Source: Eubacterium sp. UBA5416 (lineage in GTDB: Bacteria; Bacillota; Clostridia; Lachnospirales; Lachnospiraceae). Taken from it: a stretch of 9,726 nucleotides of DNA. Numbering within the stretch: position 1 is the stretch's first letter; each line of letters begins with the position of its first letter. This document shows, one piece after another, positions 6,992-9,726 of the stretch. The notes beneath the pieces were generated by a model that saw nothing but the letters and a program-made list of their open reading frames with translations, did no database searches and was not told where the DNA came from. A program made the position numbers and the translations under genes. Location of the stretch: contig DHNM01000028.1 of NCBI GenBank assembly GCA_002409525.1, positions 49,526-59,251 on the forward strand. The letters run 5' to 3'.

Positions 6992-7573
6992 ATGCCAAAC
7001 GACAGAAGAACAGAAAAAACACAAAGGGCGATCATGGACAGTCTATGTGATCTGATTGTTGATGAAAAATTTGAAAAAATTACAGTGAAGGACATTGCGG
7101 ACAGGGCGGATGTAAGCCGCAAGACATTTTACAGTTATTATAATGATAAATATGACTTGATGTCGTCGATCGAAGAAAAGTTTATCAATCAGTTTAAGAC
7201 AACACTTTATAACAATGATTTTGATAATCTGCTACAGAAGAAGGATACATTTTTAAAGACAATTCTGGGATACATTGAGGAGAATGAAAAATATTGTTTC
7301 GCAATAACCCGGTTTTATAACAGCGCATACTTGTTTCGTCAGATTGAAATCACAGCGATTCAGTATATTCGAGACAATGCGGAAGCTGAATTGATTGATA
7401 AGGAAAGACTTGAGGTCGTGGTTACATTCTATATGAGCGGGCTGATTGGTGTTCTGGAAAAATACTTTAACTGCGAGATAAGCATCTCTTATGAAGAGAT
7501 GAGCCATGTCCTTCATGAGCTTTATTCATCAAGCTTTGGTGTCATATTTAAGAAAGATCCCCCTCAGCAATAA
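6992..7573 (+). CDS. TetR/AcrR-family transcriptional regulator
   Basis: This is a 193-residue, probably dimeric, DNA-binding regulator. The N-terminal helix-turn-helix is clear at about residues 31-50, with the family signature ITVKDIADRADVSRKTFYSYY followed at once by the NDKYDL turn into helix 4. The rest is the helical ligand and dimer region, weakly conserved and resembling the DhaS-like subgroup. The reading frame is open another 108 bases upstream, but that part does not look like TetR and overlaps the ATPase gene. The ATG at 6992 puts the HTH at the usual distance, with AGGAG at 6974-6978, a rather long 13 bases away. An ATG at 6981 is out of frame and soon stops. By position it may control the transporter operon, itself, or a distant gene. 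The inducer is unknown. Confidence 0.9.
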   Translation: MPNDRRTEKTQRAIMDSLCDLIVDEKFEKITVKDIADRADVSRKTFYSYYNDKYDLMSSIEEKFINQFKTTLYNNDFDNLLQKKDTFLKTILGYIEENEKYCFAITRFYNSAYLFRQIEITAIQYIRDNAEAELIDKERLEVVVTFYMSGLIGVLEKYFNCEISISYEEMSHVLHELYSSSFGVIFKKDPPQQ

Positions 7574-7586
7574 CGATGAGGGGGAT
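7557..7586. terminator. Bidirectional terminator between convergent genes
   Basis: ATCCCCCTCA (7557-7566) and TGAGGGGGAT (7577-7586) form a perfect ten-pair stem with a ten-base loop that contains the stop codon of the TetR gene. On the minus strand the stem is followed by CTTTCTT, a usable T-rich tail for the aconitase X transcript. On the plus strand the tail is GATTATT, weaker but with TTTTT slightly further on. It closes both convergent transcripts. Confidence 0.8.
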
Positions 7587-7608
7587 GATTATTGAAAATG
7601 TTTTTGGT

Positions 7609-8055
7609 TTATGACAGACTTACGGTCCCGTCTTCCCTAATGTCAATCTGATCTGCTGACATAGCAGCGTCGATAAAATCATCTCCGAGAGAATCAATTG
7701 TGATGATTTTTTTACCTTCCCATACATCTGCGAGGATAACACCGGATACTGCCAGTGAATCACCGGGATGAGCAAAAAGAATTGCTTTCGGCTGACATCC
7801 TAAAGATGCGATGGTCTGAATCAGAACCCCTGCAGAAGTTGATCCGATTGCCTGCGGAATGCACAGGATCTTTCCGGCGAGATCTTTCTGAAAGAGATTC
7901 GGATTGTTCTGATCGGTACAGACCGCTTTTCCATCATTTTCGTTTTTTGCAAGTATTCCTATATAAGAGGATAATACATTGAAGCCCTTATCGGTGGCGA
8001 GATAATCACCTTTGGCATTCCCGCCTATAATTACACGCCCTTTAAATTCTTTCAT
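7609..8055 (-). CDS. Aconitase X small (swivel) subunit, DUF126
   Basis: This 148-residue protein is the small subunit of aconitase X, equivalent to the swivel domain of aconitases. In the family it supplies residues that close the active site held on the large subunit. The hallmark is the Ser/Thr-rich loop GSTSAG (71-76) after LCIPQ; a serine of this loop is regarded as catalytic. A PxAILF segment (about 89-94), ILAxGxILAD-like strand (about 100-110) and KKIITID end (115-121) follow the family pattern. The region around 25-45 departs from the usual GG-rich version, so substrate contacts may differ. The ATG overlaps the large-subunit stop as ATGA (8052-8055), and AGGAGG (complement of 8065-8070) lies nine bases upstream, indicating coupled translation and a 1:1 complex. 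No separate promoter is seen. Confidence 0.9.
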   Translation of the reverse strand: MKEFKGRVIIGGNAKGDYLATDKGFNVLSSYIGILAKNENDGKAVCTDQNNPNLFQKDLAGKILCIPQAIGSTSAGVLIQTIASLGCQPKAILFAHPGDSLAVSGVILADVWEGKKIITIDSLGDDFIDAAMSADQIDIREDGTVSLS

Positions 8056-9341
8056 TCTACTTTTCCTCCTTTCACTATGAGATCCAAAATCTGGTCATCA
8101 TCTACATAACGCGCTGATGAATATGTTCTCAGCTTATTTGAATTTGTGATAATAGGTGTCTGCGCTGCGACTGGGTTAACCAGATACATGGCAGGACAGA
8201 TATAGGAAAGGTGTATACCAGTCTTTTTGAAGTCTTCATAATAATCGGTTTCCTTGAATTCCTCGATAACATTAGGAGCACAGGTCATGATCGTGGGGAC
8301 TTCCACCTGATCTTTTCCGGCTTCGTCGAGTGTTTTCTTGAATTTTACAGTCCAGTTTTCCAGTTGTTTCAATGACAGATGAGGGCATCCGATAAATGCT
8401 TTCTGAGGTGCAGCGTCTTTGTCCTTCCATAATATAGGATAAGAAGCAACAACTCTCTCAAGTTCGTCATCATCGATGACGTATACTTTTGCATTTTCTT
8501 TGATTAGAGACTCGCCCTGTTTTTTTGCTTCCGGCGTAAGATGATCTACATGATATAGGGCCACAGCACCATTCGATGCTGTGGCTGCACCCATATCCTT
8601 CAGATAATCTTTGACATCTGGCGAGATCTCGTTTCCAAGATATTTATCAAGTCCTCTGATATACGGAACCTGTTCCATCACTTTCAATCCGATGGCACTT
8701 CCAAGAATCTGCGCTCTGGGCAGCCCGGATGTCTTTAGGTCGATAATATAATCGGCTTTTCTTCCTTCATCGGTCATAAAACCAAACTTTGGTGTTTTGT
8801 CGAGGATGCCGCTGAACAAGTCAATCATAACTGATGTTCTGTTTGTTCTTGCTCCGATAACTGAATTGGAGTAAACAACAGCAGATGACTCAGACCATGC
8901 GAGATAGTCACCGTATTTTGGCGTATTTCCAATTTCATCGAAATAGCAGGTGCAGCTGTATGCTTTGTCGTCTTTCATTCCCATCTTATGAAGGTAATTT
9001 TCATAGATGTCCTGACCGCCGTATAACATCTGCATTCCTTTATCTTCCTGATCCGTCATCGGGATTTCGGAGTCATATGGTCTCGGATCTACGGTAAATG
9101 GTTTCTTTACCTTAATCCCCTGTTTGATCATCTGATCGAAGATTTTATAAATTGGTTTCAATAAAATAGGGGTGCCGCTTGACATCGCCATATGAATAGG
9201 TGCACCGAGCGGAACCAGACATTCAGCCCCGTAGACATCGCCGTATTTTACGAGGGTTTCCATAACTTTCTGTAATAAGTCACCCTGACCACCGTTTAGG
9301 ATGTCCTCTTCTTCGGGTGTTAATTTCATTTTATGTTCCAA
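8052..9341 (-). CDS. Aconitase X large (catalytic) subunit, DUF521
   Basis: This 429-residue catalytic subunit belongs to aconitase X, a family of iron- or Fe-S-dependent dehydratases. Studied relatives are bacterial cis-3-hydroxy-L-proline dehydratase and archaeal phosphomevalonate dehydratase. Recognisable family motifs are LTPEEEDILNG (7-17), PIHMAMSSG (48-56), NTPKYGDYLAWSESSAVVYS (139-158) with SVIGARTNR (160-168), GCPHLS (318-323), and a TNSNKLRTYS tail (399-408). Cysteines at 130, 132, 319, 354 and 382 sit in or beside these blocks and are candidate metal ligands. The start is TTG: AGGAGG (complement of 9350-9355) lies eight bases before it, whereas the ATG four codons later would be 20 bases away. 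It is the first gene of a two-gene operon. The true substrate cannot be decided from the sequence; hydroxyproline is the bacterial precedent. Confidence 0.9.
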   Translation of the reverse strand: MEHKMKLTPEEEDILNGGQGDLLQKVMETLVKYGDVYGAECLVPLGAPIHMAMSSGTPILLKPIYKIFDQMIKQGIKVKKPFTVDPRPYDSEIPMTDQEDKGMQMLYGGQDIYENYLHKMGMKDDKAYSCTCYFDEIGNTPKYGDYLAWSESSAVVYSNSVIGARTNRTSVMIDLFSGILDKTPKFGFMTDEGRKADYIIDLKTSGLPRAQILGSAIGLKVMEQVPYIRGLDKYLGNEISPDVKDYLKDMGAATASNGAVALYHVDHLTPEAKKQGESLIKENAKVYVIDDDELERVVASYPILWKDKDAAPQKAFIGCPHLSLKQLENWTVKFKKTLDEAGKDQVEVPTIMTCAPNVIEEFKETDYYEDFKKTGIHLSYICPAMYLVNPVAAQTPIITNSNKLRTYSSARYVDDDQILDLIVKGGKVE

Positions 9342-9349
9342 TTGAATAA

Positions 9350-9355
9350 CCTCCT
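9350..9355 (-). promoter_or_regulatory. Ribosome binding site selecting a TTG start
   Basis: Read on the minus strand this is a full AGGAGG, eight bases upstream of the TTG at 9341-9339. No ATG lies within normal distance, so it decides the unusual start of the aconitase X large subunit. Confidence 0.8.
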
Positions 9356-9376
9356 TGTTTTTCGGATTATGATCAT

Positions 9377-9405
9377 ATTGTAACGTTACCTAAGGTAGAG
9401 ATCAA
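9377..9405 (-). promoter_or_regulatory. Promoter of the aconitase X operon
   Basis: On the minus strand TTGATC (complement of 9400-9405) and TACAAT (complement of 9377-9382) are separated by exactly 17 bases. The -10 differs from TATAAT at one base; the -35 keeps TTGA. The expected start near 9370 gives a leader of about 30 bases before the TTG codon. Palindromic sites overlap the spacer and the -10, which suggests repression. Confidence 0.65.
9380..9389. promoter_or_regulatory. GTAACGTTAC palindrome, operator candidate
   Basis: This perfect ten-base palindrome covers part of the -10 element and spacer of the leftward promoter. It shares its GTAAC half with the sites at 9425-9440 and 9455-9459. 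It also runs into a second small palindrome, TACC-TAA-GGTA (9387-9397). A protein bound here would block RNA polymerase. Confidence 0.5.
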
Positions 9406-9418
9406 TTTGCAGAAAAGG
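9404..9418. promoter_or_regulatory. CodY-like box (12 of 15 bases)
   Basis: AATTTGCAGAAAAGG agrees with the CodY consensus AATTTTCWGAAAATT at 12 of 15 positions, a level seen in working sites, and it overlaps the -35 of the aconitase X promoter. CodY represses amino-acid catabolism genes in many Firmicutes. A match with three mismatches in AT-rich DNA can occur by chance. Confidence 0.3.
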
Positions 9419-9424
9419 GAAAAG

Positions 9425-9440
9425 TGTTACTTATGTAACA
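9425..9440. promoter_or_regulatory. TGTTAC-TTAT-GTAACA palindrome, operator candidate
   Basis: Perfect six-base arms flank a four-base centre, 48 bp (centre to centre) upstream of GTAACGTTAC and upstream of the leftward -35 element. A further lone half-site TGTAAC occurs at 9454-9459. Five GTAAC/GTTAC halves in 80 bp suggest one regulator using several sites, although the half-site spacing differs between the two palindromes. Confidence 0.5.
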
Positions 9441-9533
9441 GACATCTATAAAATGTAACCATATAAGATATTAAACGGCCTGTCTGACCTACATGTTTCA
9501 TCGTATATAAAAATGCATAAACCATAATATTTC

Positions 9534-9548
9534 TAGCAAATTTTGCTA
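9534..9548. promoter_or_regulatory. TAGCAAA-T-TTTGCTA palindrome upstream of a promoter
   Basis: Perfect seven-base arms around one base lie six bases before the -35 element at 9555. The position suits an activator or a repressor acting on the rightward promoter. I do not recognise the cognate protein. Confidence 0.45.
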
Positions 9549-9554
9549 AAACCC

Positions 9555-9583
9555 TTGACATAATTGAAGTCTGATACTATGAT
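9555..9583 (+). promoter_or_regulatory. Strong rightward sigma-A promoter
   Basis: TTGACA (9555-9560) and TATGAT (9578-9583) are separated by exactly 17 bases: a perfect -35 and a -10 with one mismatch. The expected start is near 9590, inside the 32-nt palindrome at 9586-9617. It reads away from the aconitase X operon toward a gene beyond the window. Confidence 0.75.
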
Positions 9584-9585
9584 GA

Positions 9586-9617
9586 ATATTGAAAGTAAAC
9601 ATGTTCACTTTCAATAT
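9586..9617. promoter_or_regulatory. Near-perfect 32-nt palindrome at the transcript start
   Basis: ATATTGAAAGT (9586-9596) is repeated inverted at 9607-9617, and the inner bases AACA|TGTT (9598-9605) also pair, leaving one mismatch (9597 with 9606). In total 15 of 16 positions are symmetrical. It covers the expected +1 of the promoter at 9555-9583, an ideal place for an operator. No T-run follows on either side that would make it a terminator. Confidence 0.6.
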
Positions 9618-9668
9618 AAGATAAAAACTACATAATAAAGTATGATGATATGCTCTTTCCTGATTTTC

Positions 9669-9697
9669 TTGACGCCATGTGATAAACAAGATATGAT
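9669..9697 (+). promoter_or_regulatory. Second rightward sigma-A promoter at the window edge
   Basis: TTGACG (9669-9674) and TATGAT (9692-9697) are 17 bases apart, five of six matches each. Transcription would begin near 9704, so the transcript lies almost wholly outside the window and its product is unknown. Confidence 0.65.
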
Positions 9698-9726
9698 ATG
9701 ATACTAGGGTCAAAAGGTCCTGCGTT

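Larger units (their letters stand above)
9342..9726. other. Gene-free divergent control region
   Basis: This 385-bp stretch holds no convincing coding frame. It contains one leftward promoter for the aconitase X operon, two rightward promoters leading out of the window, and at least four palindromes, listed separately. The parts at 9461-9533 and 9618-9668 are AT-rich and I see no further element in them. Confidence 0.75.

Noticed and set aside
6981..7055. A short frame beginning with ATG at 6981, close to AGGAG.
   Set aside because: It yields only about 24 residues and lies wholly within the TetR reading region in another frame; there is nothing else to support it.
9379..9390. TGTAACGTTACC looks like a CcpA catabolite (cre) site.
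   Set aside because: It is two bases shorter than the cre pattern because the bases flanking the central CG are missing, so the symmetry does not fit.
9586..9617. The palindrome as a terminator or a LexA (DinR) box.
   Set aside because: It is AT-rich with no T-run after it, and the inner GAACATGTTT has two instead of four bases between GAAC and GTT, so neither fits.

Overview
The window looks like chromosomal DNA of a low-to-mid-GC Firmicute, most probably a clostridial or Lachnospiraceae-type gut anaerobe. The grounds are strong AGGAGG ribosome binding sites, a TTG start, TTGACA/TATGAT promoters, stem-loop terminators and the gene families present. This is an inference from style and content; there is no taxonomic marker gene.

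Layout, left to right. (1) Positions 1-120 are a non-coding, potentially structured leader before a small six-helix membrane protein of the YczE/YitT type (121-741), which ends in a strong 16-bp stem terminator (747-789). (2) Positions 876-6926 hold a complete family-5 (Dpp/Opp-like) ABC importer: a lipoprotein substrate-binding protein, two permeases and two ATPases, all on the + strand. A perfect GC-rich hairpin lies between the binding-protein gene and the first permease gene, which would give more binding protein than membrane components. No terminator separates the last ATPase gene from a TetR-type regulator (6992-7573), so the regulator may be read with the transporter, from its own weak promoter, or both. 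(3) A bidirectional terminator (7557-7586) separates this block from a convergent, minus-strand two-gene operon (9341 down to 7609). That operon encodes the large and small subunits of aconitase X, an iron-dependent dehydratase family, and the two genes are joined by an ATGA overlap. (4) The 385 bp upstream of the aconitase X operon (9342-9726) contain no gene but carry many regulatory signals. They hold a leftward promoter with a GTAACGTTAC palindrome on its -10 side, a second GTTAC/GTAAC palindrome and a CodY-like box. They also hold two rightward promoters pointing out of the window, one flanked by a 15-nt palindrome upstream and a near-perfect 32-nt palindrome at the expected transcript start.

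Functional reading. The importer takes up an oligopeptide or, as some long family-5 binding proteins do, an oligosaccharide. The ligand cannot be settled from sequence alone. The C-type permease has an unusual insert of about 150 residues outside the membrane. Bacterial aconitase X enzymes studied so far dehydrate cis-3-hydroxy-L-proline, and archaeal ones dehydrate phosphomevalonate; nothing else in the window fixes the substrate here. The most interesting parts are the palindrome-rich divergent control region, the permease insert, the possible leader RNA at the left edge, and the aconitase X pair of unknown substrate. I see no mobile element, CRISPR array, tRNA or rRNA.
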